Source: Deinococcus radiotolerans
Lineage (GTDB): Bacteria; Deinococcota; Deinococci; Deinococcales; Deinococcaceae
NCBI RefSeq assembly: GCF_014647435.1
Contig: NZ_BMPE01000002.1
Location: forward strand, 248,001 to 312,000
Direction: 5' to 3'
Length of the DNA stretch: 64,000 nt
The position numbers and the translations under genes were made by a program. Position 1 is the first letter of the stretch, and the number at the start of each line of letters is the position of its first letter. Under the pieces are notes generated by a model. That model did no database searches. It was given only the letters and a program-made list of their open reading frames with translations, and was not told the DNA's origin. Shown piece by piece: positions 8,183 through 19,305 of this stretch.

Positions 8183-8207
8183 AAAAAACCTCCGCTGGAT
8201 GCGGAGG
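8183..8207 (-). terminator. Intrinsic terminator of tRNA-Thr
   Basis: On the minus strand, CCTCCGC and GCGGAGG form a 7-bp stem with a 5-base loop, followed by six T residues. It starts 8 bases after the tRNA 3' end. Confidence 0.85.
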
Positions 8208-8215
8208 CGTTCACC

Positions 8216-8290
<75 letters not shown>

Positions 8291-8327
8291 GGGCTACGAT
8301 TTTTGGCTTCCGGTGGGAAGCTCAAAA

Positions 8328-8356
8328 AGTATAGGGAGGGGGGCGGGGGGTGTCAA
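8328..8356 (-). promoter_or_regulatory. Consensus sigma70 promoter of tRNA-Thr
   Basis: On the minus strand, TTGACA (8356-8351), a 17-base all-G/C-and-one-T spacer and TATACT (8333-8328) match the consensus almost perfectly. The leader to the tRNA contains a small hairpin (GCTTCC with GGAAGC). Confidence 0.85.
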
Positions 8357-8385
8357 GGCGCGCAGGCCGGGTGGGGTGGGGGGCC

Positions 8386-8391
8386 TATGCT
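8386..8391 (+). promoter_or_regulatory. -10 box TATGCT, leaderless type
   Basis: TATGCT ends 7 bases before the ATG at 8399. Another ATG overlaps this box at 8387 and is therefore unlikely to be the start. Confidence 0.5.
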
Positions 8392-8398
8392 GCGGGCC

Positions 8399-9127
8399 AT
8401 GAGTGACGCGGGACTGGTGTTCGAGACGATTCATGGGCGGGTGCAGCCGCTGGAGTGGCTGGTGCTGGCCCCGCACCCGGATGACGCGGAGATCGGCGCG
8501 GGCGGCACCCTGATCCGCCTGGCGCGGGCGGGTCGCGCGGTGGGCATCCTGGAACTGTCGCGCGGCGAGCGGGGCACGCAGGGTTCGCCGCAGGTACGCG
8601 TCGCGGAGTGCGCGCGGGCGGCCGAGATCATGGGCTTGGCGTGGCGGGGGCAGCTGGGCCTGCCGGACGGGGAGCTGCGGGACACGCTGGAGGGCGCGCA
8701 CGCCCTGGCGGCGGTCCTGCGCGCCGTGCGGCCCCGGGTGCTGGTCGTCCCGCATCACCGCGACCGGCACCCGGATCACTTCGGGTCGTACCACCTGAGC
8801 AAGCGGGCGGTACATCTGGCGCAGCTGGCCAAGGCGGACCTGCCGGGCGACCCGCACCGCGTCTCCCGCGTGCTGCTGTACCAGGGGAACGCGGACATCA
8901 CCCCGAACGTGCTGATCGACGTGGCGGACCTGCAGGACGTGTGGGCGCAGTCGGTGCTGGCGCACGAGAGTCAGTTCTCCGGCGCGGCCATCTCGGAGAC
9001 GGTCACGCCGGAGATCGTGGAGCGCCGCCGCGCCCGCATGACGTACTGGGGCACCATGGCCCGCGTCCGCTACGCCGAGGCGTTCGAGGCCGAGGACGCA
9101 CTGCTGGTGGACCCCTTGACGCTGTAG
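8399..9127 (+). CDS. bshB1: Bacillithiol biosynthesis deacetylase BshB1
   Basis: Zinc-dependent PIG-L/LmbE-family deacetylase of 242 residues that removes the acetyl group from N-acetylglucosaminyl-malate, the second step of bacillithiol synthesis. The metal site is seen as HPDDAEIGAGG (26-36) and HHRDRHPDHFG near residue 120. ILELSRGERGTQG is typical of the BshB branch. ATG at 8399 is fixed by the TATGCT box. No bshA or bshC lies in the window. Bacillithiol is the main low-molecular-weight thiol of Deinococcus, which fits the organism call. Confidence 0.9.
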   Translation: MSDAGLVFETIHGRVQPLEWLVLAPHPDDAEIGAGGTLIRLARAGRAVGILELSRGERGTQGSPQVRVAECARAAEIMGLAWRGQLGLPDGELRDTLEGAHALAAVLRAVRPRVLVVPHHRDRHPDHFGSYHLSKRAVHLAQLAKADLPGDPHRVSRVLLYQGNADITPNVLIDVADLQDVWAQSVLAHESQFSGAAISETVTPEIVERRRARMTYWGTMARVRYAEAFEAEDALLVDPLTL

Positions 9128-9145
9128 TTCGTCGCCCTACAGGGT

Positions 9146-10144
9146 TCAGCGCCCGCCCATGGTCTGCGCCCACTGGCTGAAGGGACTGGGGGCGCGGGTC
9201 TGGCCGCCCAGGAGGTCCTCAATCTCGTCGGCGAGGTCGAGGCCGTACTTGTAGGCGGCCTGTCCGGCGACGACGCCGCTGCCGTACTTCTCGCGGTAGT
9301 TGGCGGGGGCGCGGTCGCTGGTCATGGCTTCGGCGCTGGCGTTCGTCTGCGGCAGGACGGTGGTGAGGATGGGCGGGGTGTCCTCGCCGGTTGTCTCGAA
9401 GGCGCGGTTCAGGTCGTCCGGGAGGCGCTGGAGGCCCTGGCGGTGCTGGGCACTCTGACTCTGGTACTTGGTGATCAGGACGCCCAGGCAGCGCAGGCGC
9501 AGGTCGCGGGCGCGGCGGATCTGCGCGATGCGGGACGCGATCTGCGGGATGCCGTAGGTGCTCAGGCGGTCGGGGATGGTGGGGATCAGGTAGTGGTCGC
9601 TGACTTCCAGGCCGTTCTGCGTGACGAAGCCCAGGTTGGGCGGGCAGTCGATCAGGACGTAGTCGTACGCGCTGAAGGCGGGCGCGACGAACTTCTTGAC
9701 GGCCTCCATGGGCCCGACCGAGTAGTGCGAGCGGCCCGCGATGTCCTGCATGCGGTCCTGCACGTCAATCAACCGGATGGAGCTGGGCAGGAGATCCACG
9801 CGGCCGTAGCGGGTGCTTTCAGGCAGCTGGTCGATCATCTCGGGCGGCACGCGGTTGAGGTTGCTGACGCCCCGGATGATGGCCTGCGTGGCGTCGAAGG
9901 TGAAGGTGCCGTCGCCGCGCAGCAGGTTAAGGAACAGGTGCGCGAGGGTCTGCCCCTGGTCGTCGGCCTGCTCCCAGCGGTCCTCGCCAATCAAGGCGAG
10001 GGTGGCGTTCGTCTGCGGGTCCAGGTCGATGACCAGCACGCGCTTCTGTTTCATGAACGCCAGCGTGTCGGCCAGCTGGACGGTGGCCGTGGTCTTGGCG
10101 ACGCCACCCTTGAGGTTGATGAAACTCAGGACGTGCGGGGCCAT
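9146..10144 (-). CDS. ParA family ATPase
   Basis: 332 residues. The deviant Walker A motif is KGGVAKTT (12-19), followed by RVLVIDLDPQTNAT and YDYVLIDCPPNLGF, the classical order of ParA/Soj/MinD ATPases. No parB lies beside it, so it is probably an orphan positioning ATPase rather than the chromosome partition protein. A C-terminal extension after the ATPase core (EKYGSGVVAGQAAYKYG) is also found in several ParA-like proteins. Its ATG overlaps the peroxiredoxin stop by one base (TGATG), so the two are co-expressed. Confidence 0.88.
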   Translation of the reverse strand: MAPHVLSFINLKGGVAKTTATVQLADTLAFMKQKRVLVIDLDPQTNATLALIGEDRWEQADDQGQTLAHLFLNLLRGDGTFTFDATQAIIRGVSNLNRVPPEMIDQLPESTRYGRVDLLPSSIRLIDVQDRMQDIAGRSHYSVGPMEAVKKFVAPAFSAYDYVLIDCPPNLGFVTQNGLEVSDHYLIPTIPDRLSTYGIPQIASRIAQIRRARDLRLRCLGVLITKYQSQSAQHRQGLQRLPDDLNRAFETTGEDTPPILTTVLPQTNASAEAMTSDRAPANYREKYGSGVVAGQAAYKYGLDLADEIEDLLGGQTRAPSPFSQWAQTMGGR

Positions 10145-10599
10145 CAGAGTTCGCGCAGTTTGGCCAGGACCGCTTCGGGGCGCACGGTGTACGCGCCGGT
10201 CGTCTCCTCGACGTGCTGGTAGCGCACGACGCCTGAACGGTCGATCAGGAACACGGCGCGGCCGCTGATGCCGCGCTCGTCGATGGCCACGCCGTACGCG
10301 CGGGCCACAGCCAGGGTCATGTCGGCCAGCAGGGGCACCTCGATGCCGTACTCGGCGGCCCAGGCCTTGTGGGCGTGCACGCTGTCGCGGTTCACGCCCA
10401 GGACCACGGCGCCCGCGTCCGCGAAGTCATCCTGGCGGCCGCTGTACTCGGGCAGCTGCATGGAGCACACCGGGCTGAAGTCCAGCGGGTAGAACACCAG
10501 CACCACGTGCTTCTGGTCGCGGTAGCTGCTCAGGGTGATCTGCTCGCCCGTGGAGGCGGGCAGGGTGAAATCGGGCGCGGGCTGTCCGACGAGGCTCAT
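10144..10599 (-). CDS. 1-Cys peroxiredoxin (AhpE/BCP-like)
   Basis: Thioredoxin-fold peroxidase of 151 residues reducing peroxides. The active site is YPLDFSPVCSMQ with the peroxidatic Cys45; Thr is replaced by Ser in the usual PxxxT/SxxC motif. There is no second Cys anywhere, so an external thiol must resolve it. ATG at 10599 follows TACACT by 7 bases. It is the first gene of a two-gene unit with the ParA-like ATPase. Confidence 0.88.
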   Translation of the reverse strand: MSLVGQPAPDFTLPASTGEQITLSSYRDQKHVVLVFYPLDFSPVCSMQLPEYSGRQDDFADAGAVVLGVNRDSVHAHKAWAAEYGIEVPLLADMTLAVARAYGVAIDERGISGRAVFLIDRSGVVRYQHVEETTGAYTVRPEAVLAKLREL

Positions 10600-10606
10600 G
10601 CCCGGC

Positions 10607-10612
10607 AGTGTA
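10607..10612 (-). promoter_or_regulatory. -10 box TACACT, leaderless type
   Basis: TACACT lies 7 bases before the ATG at 10599. Confidence 0.5.
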
Positions 10613-10816
10613 GCGGGCCTGCGCTCCGGCGGCGGGCAGGGATGCCGCCCGCTCTGGCCTGTCCCTGTGGGTCAGCTGAGAGGAACGTTGACGTTGAACT
10701 GCGTCCCGGTTTGCCTGCGCCGCCCGGGGCTGGGGGTACCCTGGGTGAGTACCGTCCCCGCCGTCTGCCACGCGCAGCTCCCGCAGGGGAACGGCGCGCC
10801 ATCCGAGGAGGAACCC

Positions 10817-11911
<1,095 letters not shown>

Positions 11912-11934
11912 GCGCCAGCGACCGCGCCCCCACG

Positions 11935-11963
11935 CCCGCCCCCTGCTCCGGGGCGGGTTTTTT
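11935..11963 (+). terminator. Intrinsic terminator after desaturase
   Basis: CCCGCCCC and GGGGCGGG form an 8-bp stem with a 7-base loop, followed by six T residues. Confidence 0.92.
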
Positions 11964-12039
11964 GTCGCGCGGCGCGCGGGGGCGTGGCATGCTGAATGGA
12001 CTTTCCCCGCCACAACCCTCACCCCGCAAGGAGACCGGC

Positions 12040-12954
12040 ATGACCACCCCCACCTTCAACCCCGCCCTGACCGCCCTGGGGTTCAGTCCCGGCGACCGGG
12101 TCGTGATCTTCCACGCCGACGACCTGGGCATGTGCGAGGCGACCGTCAGCGGCTGCGCCGACCTGTTCCGCGCGGGCACACTGGGCAGCGCGTCCGTCAT
12201 GACGCCCTGCGCGTGGGCGCCCGCTGCGGCCGAACTGGCCCGCGACCTGCCCGGCGCGGACCTGGGCGTGCACCTGACCCTGAACAGCGAGTGGCGCACC
12301 TACCGCTGGGCGCCCATCAGCACCTGCGATCCCGCCAGCGGCCTGATCGACGCGCAGGGCTTCATGCACGCCGGCGTGGAGGCCGTGCAGGCCCACGCCG
12401 ACCCGGTTGCCGCGCGCGCGGAACTGGACGCGCAGGTGAGCCGCGCCCTGGACTGGGGCATCGAGGTCTCGCACCTGGACGCGCACATGGGCGCCGCCGC
12501 GCACCCCAAGTTCCTCCAGGCGTGCCTGGACGCCGCCCTGCCCCGCGGGATCGTGCCGATGCTTCCGCGCCTGGATGAGGCCGGGTGGAGCTCGCACGGC
12601 CTGGGTGAAGCCGAGGCCGCGCAGATGGCCGCCGTGACCCGCGCGCTCGAGGCGCGGGGCGTGCCGCTCGTGGATCACCTGGTTATGCTGCCCCTGCACG
12701 TGGGCGGCGACCACCTGCCGCTGATCGAGGAGATCCTCACGGGCCTCCCGGTGGGCCTGACGCACTTCATCCTGCACCCCGCGCGGGACACGCCCGAACT
12801 GCGCGCCATCTGCGGCGACTGGGCAGGCCGCGTGGCGAACCACGCCGCGTTCCTGTCCCCGGACTTCGCGCCCATGCTCGCGCGCAGCGGCGTACACACC
12901 ACCACCTACCGCGCCCTGCGCGGCGCGCTGCGCACCCCCGGAGCTCAGACATGA
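12040..12954 (+). CDS. ChbG/YdjC family carbohydrate deacetylase
   Basis: 304 residues. The metal-binding motif HADDLG (25-30), the SASVMTPC segment and VSHLDAHMGAAAHPKF (His-x-Asp-x-His) place it in the YdjC/ChbG family, which removes acetyl groups from chito-oligosaccharides such as diacetylchitobiose. AAGGAGA supports ATG at 12040. Its stop shares ATGA with the following sugar-type symporter, so uptake and deacetylation of a sugar are probably linked. Confidence 0.85.
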   Translation: MTTPTFNPALTALGFSPGDRVVIFHADDLGMCEATVSGCADLFRAGTLGSASVMTPCAWAPAAAELARDLPGADLGVHLTLNSEWRTYRWAPISTCDPASGLIDAQGFMHAGVEAVQAHADPVAARAELDAQVSRALDWGIEVSHLDAHMGAAAHPKFLQACLDAALPRGIVPMLPRLDEAGWSSHGLGEAEAAQMAAVTRALEARGVPLVDHLVMLPLHVGGDHLPLIEEILTGLPVGLTHFILHPARDTPELRAICGDWAGRVANHAAFLSPDFAPMLARSGVHTTTYRALRGALRTPGAQT

Positions 12955-14342
12955 CCGCCACGCCTCTCCCCGCACCCACCGAACTGACGCCCGACACGAC
13001 CTCCGCGCAGCGCTGGAAGTACGCCGTCATGAATTTCGGGCTGACCATCCCCGCGCAGACCACCAGCTTCCTGCTGCTGTACTACGTGGACCACCTGAAG
13101 CTGAACCCCAGCTGGGCCGCGACTGCCATGACGATCTTCGCGCTGTACAACGCCGCGAACAACCCCCTGATCGGCTTTCTCAGTGACCGCACCCGCAGCC
13201 GCTGGGGCCGCCGCATCCCGTACGTGCGTTTCGGGGCGCTGCCCAGCCTGATCCTGTTCGGGCTGCTGTTCAGCGCGCCGTTCAGCGGCACCACCGAGCC
13301 GGTCGCGCTGATGGCGTACTTCGTGGTGATGTTCGTCCTGTGGGAGGGCCTGGCCACCGCCGCCGGCACCGGCTACTTGGCCCTGCTGCCCGAGATGTTC
13401 CGCACGTACCGCGAACGCACCGACGTCGCCTGGCGCATGAACGTCGTGCAGATCGTGGGCCTGCTCGTGGGCTTGGCGCTGCCACCCCTGCTGGCCGGCA
13501 TGATCGGCTGGACCGCCATGGCGTGGGTGTTCGCCGCGCTGGCCGGCGCCGCGATCTTCGCCGGTCTGGGCGGCCTGTTTGAACGGCCCGGCAGCGTGGG
13601 CCGCGAACTGGGCTTCCTCACGGCGCTGCGGGCCACGTTCACGCACCGCGCGTTCCTGATCGTCGTGGCCGCCCTCACCATGCGGTTTTTCGCGACCGGC
13701 ACCCTGGCCGCCGGGATGGGCTTCTATGTCCGCTACAGCCTCGGCATCGAGAGCGGCGCCGCCACCACCGTCCTGCTGGCCGGGGCGTTCATTACGGCCG
13801 GCGCGGCCCTGTACCCCTGGCGGACGTTCATCGCGCCGCGCCTGGGCCCGCGCGGCACCCTGATGCTCGCCTTCGGGCTGACCGCCGTGTCCCTGATCCC
13901 CCTGGCCCTCGTGACCTCCCTGGTGGGCGCGGCGATCACGACCGTGCTGTTCGGCGCGGCCCTCGCGGGCCTGATCCTGATGGGCGACGTGATCCTCGCG
14001 GACGTCATCGACGACGACGAACTCCGCAGCGGCCAGCGCCGCGAAGGCATGTACTACGGCATGGCGGGCTTCATCACCACACTCAGCAGCGCCCTGACCT
14101 CCCAGACCTTCGGGGCCGTCACCCGCGCCAGCGGCTACGACCCGAAGCTGAGCGTGCAGCCCGACGCGGTCGCGGACGGCTTCCGCTTCTTCATGACCGT
14201 GCCGCCCATCACGGGCGCGCTGCTGGCCCTGGCGATCCTGAGCTTCTACCCCCTGCACGGCGCGCGCCTGAGCGCCATGCGCGACGCCCTAGCCCGCAGA
14301 AGAACCGTGGACGCCGAGACTTCCGCGGCGCCCCAGGGCTAG
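12951..14342 (+). CDS. GPH-family sugar:cation symporter (MelB-like MFS)
   Basis: 463 residues with about twelve membrane segments. FLSDRTRSRWGRRIPYV after the second segment is the signature of the glycoside-pentoside-hexuronide symporters, which carry sugars with Na+ or H+. The gene overlaps the ChbG-type deacetylase by ATGA, so an amino-sugar disaccharide is a reasonable substrate guess. The soluble tail after the last helix is short and basic. Confidence 0.85.
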   Translation: MTATPLPAPTELTPDTTSAQRWKYAVMNFGLTIPAQTTSFLLLYYVDHLKLNPSWAATAMTIFALYNAANNPLIGFLSDRTRSRWGRRIPYVRFGALPSLILFGLLFSAPFSGTTEPVALMAYFVVMFVLWEGLATAAGTGYLALLPEMFRTYRERTDVAWRMNVVQIVGLLVGLALPPLLAGMIGWTAMAWVFAALAGAAIFAGLGGLFERPGSVGRELGFLTALRATFTHRAFLIVVAALTMRFFATGTLAAGMGFYVRYSLGIESGAATTVLLAGAFITAGAALYPWRTFIAPRLGPRGTLMLAFGLTAVSLIPLALVTSLVGAAITTVLFGAALAGLILMGDVILADVIDDDELRSGQRREGMYYGMAGFITTLSSALTSQTFGAVTRASGYDPKLSVQPDAVADGFRFFMTVPPITGALLALAILSFYPLHGARLSAMRDALARRRTVDAETSAAPQG

Positions 14343-14349
14343 TTCGGCC

Positions 14350-15180
<831 letters not shown>

Positions 15181-15183
15181 GGG

Positions 15184-15765
15184 TCAGCCGTGCCGGGGCC
15201 GGATGATCAGGCGCCGCGCGGCGCCCTCGCCCACGGACTCACTCATGACGTCCGGATGCTCCTTGAGGGCAATGTGAATCACGCGGCGCTCGGCGGGCGG
15301 CATGGGCTGCAGCTCGTGCGGCTCGCCACTCTTGGCGACCTGCACCGCCAGCCGCTCGGCCAGTTTCGTCAGGGTGTCCGCCTGCCGCTTGCGGAAGCCG
15401 CCCACGTCCACGCGCACGCGCAGGTGCCCGCGGCCCTCCTGCTTGGCCAGCACCGTGTACGCCAGCACCTCGATGGCGCCCAGCGTGCGGCCGTCCCGCC
15501 CGGCGAGGCGCGCGGCGTGCTCACCGGTGATCTCGGCTTCCAGGGCGTCCTCGGCCTCGCGGACCGTGACGGACAGGCCCGGGTCAATGCGGGTCACGAG
15601 GCCCTGCAAGAAGCGTTCCAGCGCCGCGCGAGGATCTTCCGGCGCGGCTTCCAGCGTGGGGGCGCTGGGGGCCGCGTCGGGAGCGGGCGGCGGCAGCTCG
15701 CTCTCGTCCGCGTCGCTGATGCCCAGCCCCGCGAGGTAGTCGTCCAGATTCGTGCGGTTATCCAT
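15184..15765 (-). CDS. khpB: RNA-binding protein KhpB (Jag), KH-R3H
   Basis: 193 residues. An acidic Pro-rich N-terminus with no full Jag_N domain is followed by a KH domain ([19 protein letters not shown]) and an R3H domain ending in [18 protein letters not shown]. KhpB/Jag binds RNA with KhpA and is linked to cell elongation and division. In many bacteria it sits beside yidC and rnpA; here it is with prmC instead. ATG at 15765 follows TAGACT by 7 bases. Confidence 0.88.
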   Translation of the reverse strand: MDNRTNLDDYLAGLGISDADESELPPPAPDAAPSAPTLEAAPEDPRAALERFLQGLVTRIDPGLSVTVREAEDALEAEITGEHAARLAGRDGRTLGAIEVLAYTVLAKQEGRGHLRVRVDVGGFRKRQADTLTKLAERLAVQVAKSGEPHELQPMPPAERRVIHIALKEHPDVMSESVGEGAARRLIIRPRHG

Positions 15766-15772
15766 GCCCCGC

Positions 15773-15778
15773 AGTCTA
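15773..15778 (-). promoter_or_regulatory. -10 box TAGACT, leaderless type
   Basis: TAGACT lies 7 bases before the ATG at 15765; the same box precedes alaS. Confidence 0.5.
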
Positions 15779-15808
15779 GCGCGCGATTCTCACACACCTC
15801 CCACCGAC

Positions 15809-16294
15809 CTACCGGTTCAGGGTGCCCGCCGCGGCCCGGCGCGCAAACTCACGGGCGCTGCGCTCCAGCATGTCGTACATGTGGTCAAAGCCGTCCGCGC
15901 CGCCGTAGTAGGGATCCGGGACGTCCGCGCCCGGCGCGAGCGGATCGAACGCCCGCATCAGCACCAGGCGCGCCTGCGCGTCCCGCGGGGCCATGCGGCG
16001 CGCGTCATGCAGGTTCGAGGCGTCCATCGCCAGGATCACGTCCTGCTCGGCGTAGTCCGCCGCGTCCAGCTGCCGCGCGTGGCCGTCCAGACTCAGGCCG
16101 CGCCGGGCGGCCACCTCGCGGCTGCGCGGATCGGCCAGTTCCCCGATGTGCCACGCGCCCGTCCCGGCGCTGTCCACCACTGCGCGCACGCCCGCCGCCT
16201 CCAGCTCGCGGCGCAGCAGCGCCTCCGCCAGCGGACTGCGGCAGATGTTCCCCAGGCACAGCGCCAGCACCCGCAGCGGCTTCGAGTCAGTCAT
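15809..16294 (-). CDS. Low-molecular-weight protein tyrosine phosphatase
   Basis: 161 residues. The catalytic P-loop CLGNICRS begins at Cys13 (C-x5-R-S) and the general acid is the Asp of VPDPYYGG. These cytoplasmic phosphatases remove phosphate from tyrosine, or from arginine in some bacteria. ATG at 16294 overlaps the end of the DUF418 gene by 8 bases; a GTG two codons earlier is possible. Confidence 0.9.
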   Translation of the reverse strand: MTDSKPLRVLALCLGNICRSPLAEALLRRELEAAGVRAVVDSAGTGAWHIGELADPRSREVAARRGLSLDGHARQLDAADYAEQDVILAMDASNLHDARRMAPRDAQARLVLMRAFDPLAPGADVPDPYYGGADGFDHMYDMLERSAREFARRAAAGTLNR

Positions 16295-17525
16295 GCTCAC
16301 GATTCTGCCGGGCCGCAGGCCCGTACGCCACCCAGCGCACCAGCGACTCCACCGGGCCCCGCCCGAACCGCGAGAGCCACCACGCGCTCAGCGGCAGCTG
16401 CGCCAGCCCCACGAGCAGTGCCAGCGCCAGCGTCTGCGCCGCGCCCCACACCGCGAACTCACCGCTGTACGGGAACGCCTCGCCCGCCCCGGCCGCCGGG
16501 ACGCCCGACACCCAGCCGAAGCCCTGGTGCAGCCCGTACGGGTAGAAGATCAGCGTCATGATCACGCTCTGGGTGAGGTAGTTCGTCATGGCCATCCGGC
16601 CGCTCGCCGCGAAGAAGCGCCACGCGCCCAGCCTGCCCGACGCGGCCAGCAGGCCCAGCAGGCCCACGTACCCCAGCGCGCCCGCCAGGCCGCCTGCCAT
16701 GCGCACGGGAAAGGCCAGCATGCCCGCCGCGTAGTCCGGGCGGGTGTTCAGGTACGCCAGCAGCAGGCCCAGCGGCACGCCCACGCCCAGCCCCCCCACC
16801 GCCAGGCGGCGCAGCAGCGGCCGGTGCTCGGCCGGGCGGGTCAGCAGGCCCGTCTGGCCGGCGGCGGCCCCCAGGCAGAACAGCGCCACCAGCCACGGCC
16901 CGTTGAAGAGGTCCCCCTGCCACAGCAGCGGCCAGAACTCTGCGGCGCGCTCCTGCACGTTCGCCCCGTAACTGGGCAGCAGGTCCGGCAGGAACGCGAA
17001 GCGCGGGCCGGTGCGGCTCAGGGCAGCCAGCGTCTCCAGCACGGTCAGGCCCAGCCACCACGCGCCCAGCACGCCCGCCACGCCCAGCTGGTTGCGCGCG
17101 GGCAGCCAGGCCACGATCAGGAGGGCCAGGGCCAGCGTCGCGTAGTTGCTGATGATGTCCCCGTGCCACACCAGCACGTAATGCAGCGCGCCCACGAGCA
17201 GCAGCGCCGCGTGCCGCCGCAGGAACACGCCCACCCCCCGCCGCCTCAGGATGCCCGCCGCGCCCCACCCGAACAGCATGGCGAAGATCGAGATGAACCG
17301 CCCGTTCGCCAGGGTGTCCGTCACGACCTGCGCCGCGCGGTCCAGGCCGCGCTGCTGCCACTCCAGGAACCCCGCGAAGTCCTGCATGTTCACGATCAGG
17401 ATGCCCAGCAGCGCCACGCCGCGCAGCACGTCCGGCAGCAGCGCCCGGTCCCGCACCGGCCCCACCTCCGGCGCGGCGGGCTGGGCCAGGTCCGGGGGCA
17501 GGGGCGCGGGGGCAGGCTCGGTCAT
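16287..17525 (-). CDS. DUF418 family membrane protein
   Basis: 412 residues with about eight to ten membrane segments. [20 protein letters not shown] near the N-terminus and [14 protein letters not shown] near the C-terminus are the family hallmarks of DUF418 (YeiB-like) proteins, whose function is not established. ATG at 17525 follows TAGCCT by 7 bases. Co-transcribed with the phosphatase downstream. Confidence 0.88.
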   Translation of the reverse strand: MTEPAPAPLPPDLAQPAAPEVGPVRDRALLPDVLRGVALLGILIVNMQDFAGFLEWQQRGLDRAAQVVTDTLANGRFISIFAMLFGWGAAGILRRRGVGVFLRRHAALLLVGALHYVLVWHGDIISNYATLALALLIVAWLPARNQLGVAGVLGAWWLGLTVLETLAALSRTGPRFAFLPDLLPSYGANVQERAAEFWPLLWQGDLFNGPWLVALFCLGAAAGQTGLLTRPAEHRPLLRRLAVGGLGVGVPLGLLLAYLNTRPDYAAGMLAFPVRMAGGLAGALGYVGLLGLLAASGRLGAWRFFAASGRMAMTNYLTQSVIMTLIFYPYGLHQGFGWVSGVPAAGAGEAFPYSGEFAVWGAAQTLALALLVGLAQLPLSAWWLSRFGRGPVESLVRWVAYGPAARQNREHD

Positions 17526-17532
17526 CCACCGC

Positions 17533-17538
17533 AGGCTA
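17533..17538 (-). promoter_or_regulatory. -10 box TAGCCT, leaderless type
   Basis: TAGCCT lies 7 bases before the ATG at 17525. Confidence 0.5.
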
Positions 17539-17555
17539 GCGCGCCCCGCCGCTCC

Positions 17556-18902
17556 TCAGTCGCGCACGTAGACCCGCAGCTGCTTCAGGGCGCCACTCAC
17601 GTCGTACGACGACCAGCGCAGGGTGACGCTCGCGTGCTCCACGTCATTGTCGGTCAGGCCCAGCTTCAGAGGCAGCTTGCGGCCGTCCGGGGTGGTGGCC
17701 ACGGCGCTCACGGTGTACACGCCCAGCGGCAGATCGTTGAAGTCCTGGCTGTGGTACGGCCAGCCCTGCCCCAGCGTGGTGCGCCCCCCACCGTTCGGGT
17801 CGGTGTACGGGTACCCGCCAGGAGGGGAGAGGGGCGCCGTGCTGAACGTCATCACCACCGGGCGGCCTGCCGTACCGTCCACCAGCGCGCCCTGCGGCGT
17901 GAAGGTCAGGGTGACGGTGCTGCCCCCGGGCGCGGCGGTCCGAATCACCTCGGCGTAGCGCTCGTTGCAGTACGCCTTGGCGGGCAGCCCGCAGTAACTC
18001 AGGTCCACGCTGGCCCCGTAGTAGTCGTCCCAGTCCTTCCCGCCGCCTGGTTTGCTGCCCGCCAGACGCCAGCGGAAATTCAGGTTCCCGCCGTCACTGG
18101 AGTCAATCTCGGTGTTCAGGGACCCCGACTCCGGGTGCAGCGGCAACGTGAAGGTCGTGCCGCCCAGCGTCTTCTTCACGCTGGCCGACGCGTGGTACCG
18201 GCCGTCCGGCACGCGAATGGCGTACGTGCCGTCCTTGCCGCTGATGGCCGTGAAACTCGTCCGCTGCCCCTGCGTGAACGTGGTGCCCACGATGTACACC
18301 TCCGCGCCCGCCAGGGGCCGGCCCTGCGTGTCCAGCACCAGTCCCGTCACGAACCCCCGCTTCGGAGCGGGCGGCTTCACGGTGGGCGCGGGCGTGGCCG
18401 GGGCCGGCGTGCGCGTCGGGGCGGCCTGGGCCGAGGGCGCCGCCGGTTTCGCGGGCGTGGTGGGCGTGAGGGCCGCCGGGGCCGCCGCGGGCGCACTGAG
18501 TTTCAGGGTGCACCAGCCCAGCAGGGTCGTGCCGTCACTGTCCGCCCAGATGCCCGACAGGGCCGCCGTCCCCTTGGTGAGCTTGAACGCCACGAACCGG
18601 CCGCTCTGATCGTCACTGGCACTGAGTTCCGAGTACGCGTACCCCAGGCCGCCCAGCACCTGCCGGAAACTGCCCTCCAGGCCGGGCACGGAGTCCCACA
18701 CCACGAACTCGCTTTTCGTGCAGCTGCCCCCAGCCTTCGAGGCGACCGTGCGCAGCGCCCCGGCGAACTCCGTGAGTTCCGGCGAGCCGTTCACGATCTG
18801 CGCGCCGTCAATGAACGCTGCGTCCACCAGCACGGATTTCGGCCCGGCCGCCAGGGCCGAGCTGCACAGCAGGAGGGTCAGGGTGATCAGGGTTCGTCGC
18901 AT
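17556..18902 (-). CDS. Exported protein with carboxypeptidase-regulatory-like domain
   Basis: 448 residues. A signal peptide ([17 protein letters not shown]) is followed by an N-terminal domain of about 120 residues, a 50-residue Ala/Pro/Thr linker, and [20 protein letters not shown], the start of a carboxypeptidase-regulatory-like (CNA-B/transthyretin-type) beta sandwich. The remaining C-terminus is beta-rich. It looks like a secreted or surface adhesion-type protein. A good Shine-Dalgarno (AAGGAG, 5 bases) supports ATG at 18902. A zinc-ribbon gene lies 49 bases upstream on the same strand. Confidence 0.8.
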   Translation of the reverse strand: MRRTLITLTLLLCSSALAAGPKSVLVDAAFIDGAQIVNGSPELTEFAGALRTVASKAGGSCTKSEFVVWDSVPGLEGSFRQVLGGLGYAYSELSASDDQSGRFVAFKLTKGTAALSGIWADSDGTTLLGWCTLKLSAPAAAPAALTPTTPAKPAAPSAQAAPTRTPAPATPAPTVKPPAPKRGFVTGLVLDTQGRPLAGAEVYIVGTTFTQGQRTSFTAISGKDGTYAIRVPDGRYHASASVKKTLGGTTFTLPLHPESGSLNTEIDSSDGGNLNFRWRLAGSKPGGGKDWDDYYGASVDLSYCGLPAKAYCNERYAEVIRTAAPGGSTVTLTFTPQGALVDGTAGRPVVMTFSTAPLSPPGGYPYTDPNGGGRTTLGQGWPYHSQDFNDLPLGVYTVSAVATTPDGRKLPLKLGLTDNDVEHASVTLRWSSYDVSGALKQLRVYVRD

Positions 18903-18951
18903 GCAAGCTCCTTCAGTACGGCAGGCAGGAATGGGGAAGAGGCCGGGCCGC

Positions 18952-19179
18952 TCAGCGGAACCCGGTCCGGACGTGCGTGGCCTCCAGCAGCGCCTCGTAG
19001 GACCCGCCGCACCCCGGGCAGTACCGCGCGTACGGCGACGTGATCGGCCACGTGCAGGCCGGGCAGGCCGTCACCAGCCGCGCGCCGTCATTCACGCAGA
19101 ACACCTCCCCACTGCGGACCGGTACCGTCCGGGCGCACTGCGGGCAGCGGGCGTACTGGGCAGGCCACTGAGACACCAT
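18952..19179 (-). CDS. Small double zinc-ribbon protein
   Basis: 75 residues with CPQC, FCVNDG, CPAC and YCPGCG arranged as two zinc ribbons. No other domain is visible. GGAGGT lies 5 bases before ATG at 19179. It precedes the exported protein gene by 49 bases and may share its promoter. The function is unknown; such proteins bind nucleic acid or other proteins. Confidence 0.8.
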   Translation of the reverse strand: MVSQWPAQYARCPQCARTVPVRSGEVFCVNDGARLVTACPACTWPITSPYARYCPGCGGSYEALLEATHVRTGFR

Positions 19180-19225
19180 CCCTCACCTCCGGCGCGCGCC
19201 GTCCAGGCGGGCCGCGCTGAACAGC

Positions 19226-19231
19226 AGCCTA
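19226..19231 (-). promoter_or_regulatory. Possible -10 box TAGGCT
   Basis: TAGGCT lies 46 bases before the zinc-ribbon start. No good -35 was found. The rest of 19180-19305 shows nothing else. Confidence 0.25.
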
Positions 19232-19305
19232 CCCGCACCCCGCTGACAGGAGACTCACGGGAAGCGCCCCCCGGCGGGGCCGCCCCGCGCAGCCGGCGCA
19301 CGGGC

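Noticed and set aside
12945..14258. Minus-strand open frame over the GPH symporter
   Set aside because: Low-complexity Gln/Gly/His translation; the plus strand has a clear transporter.
16146..19043. Long plus-strand open frame
   Set aside because: Antisense to the phosphatase, DUF418 and exported-protein genes; Arg/Pro/His-rich translation typical of high-G+C shadows.
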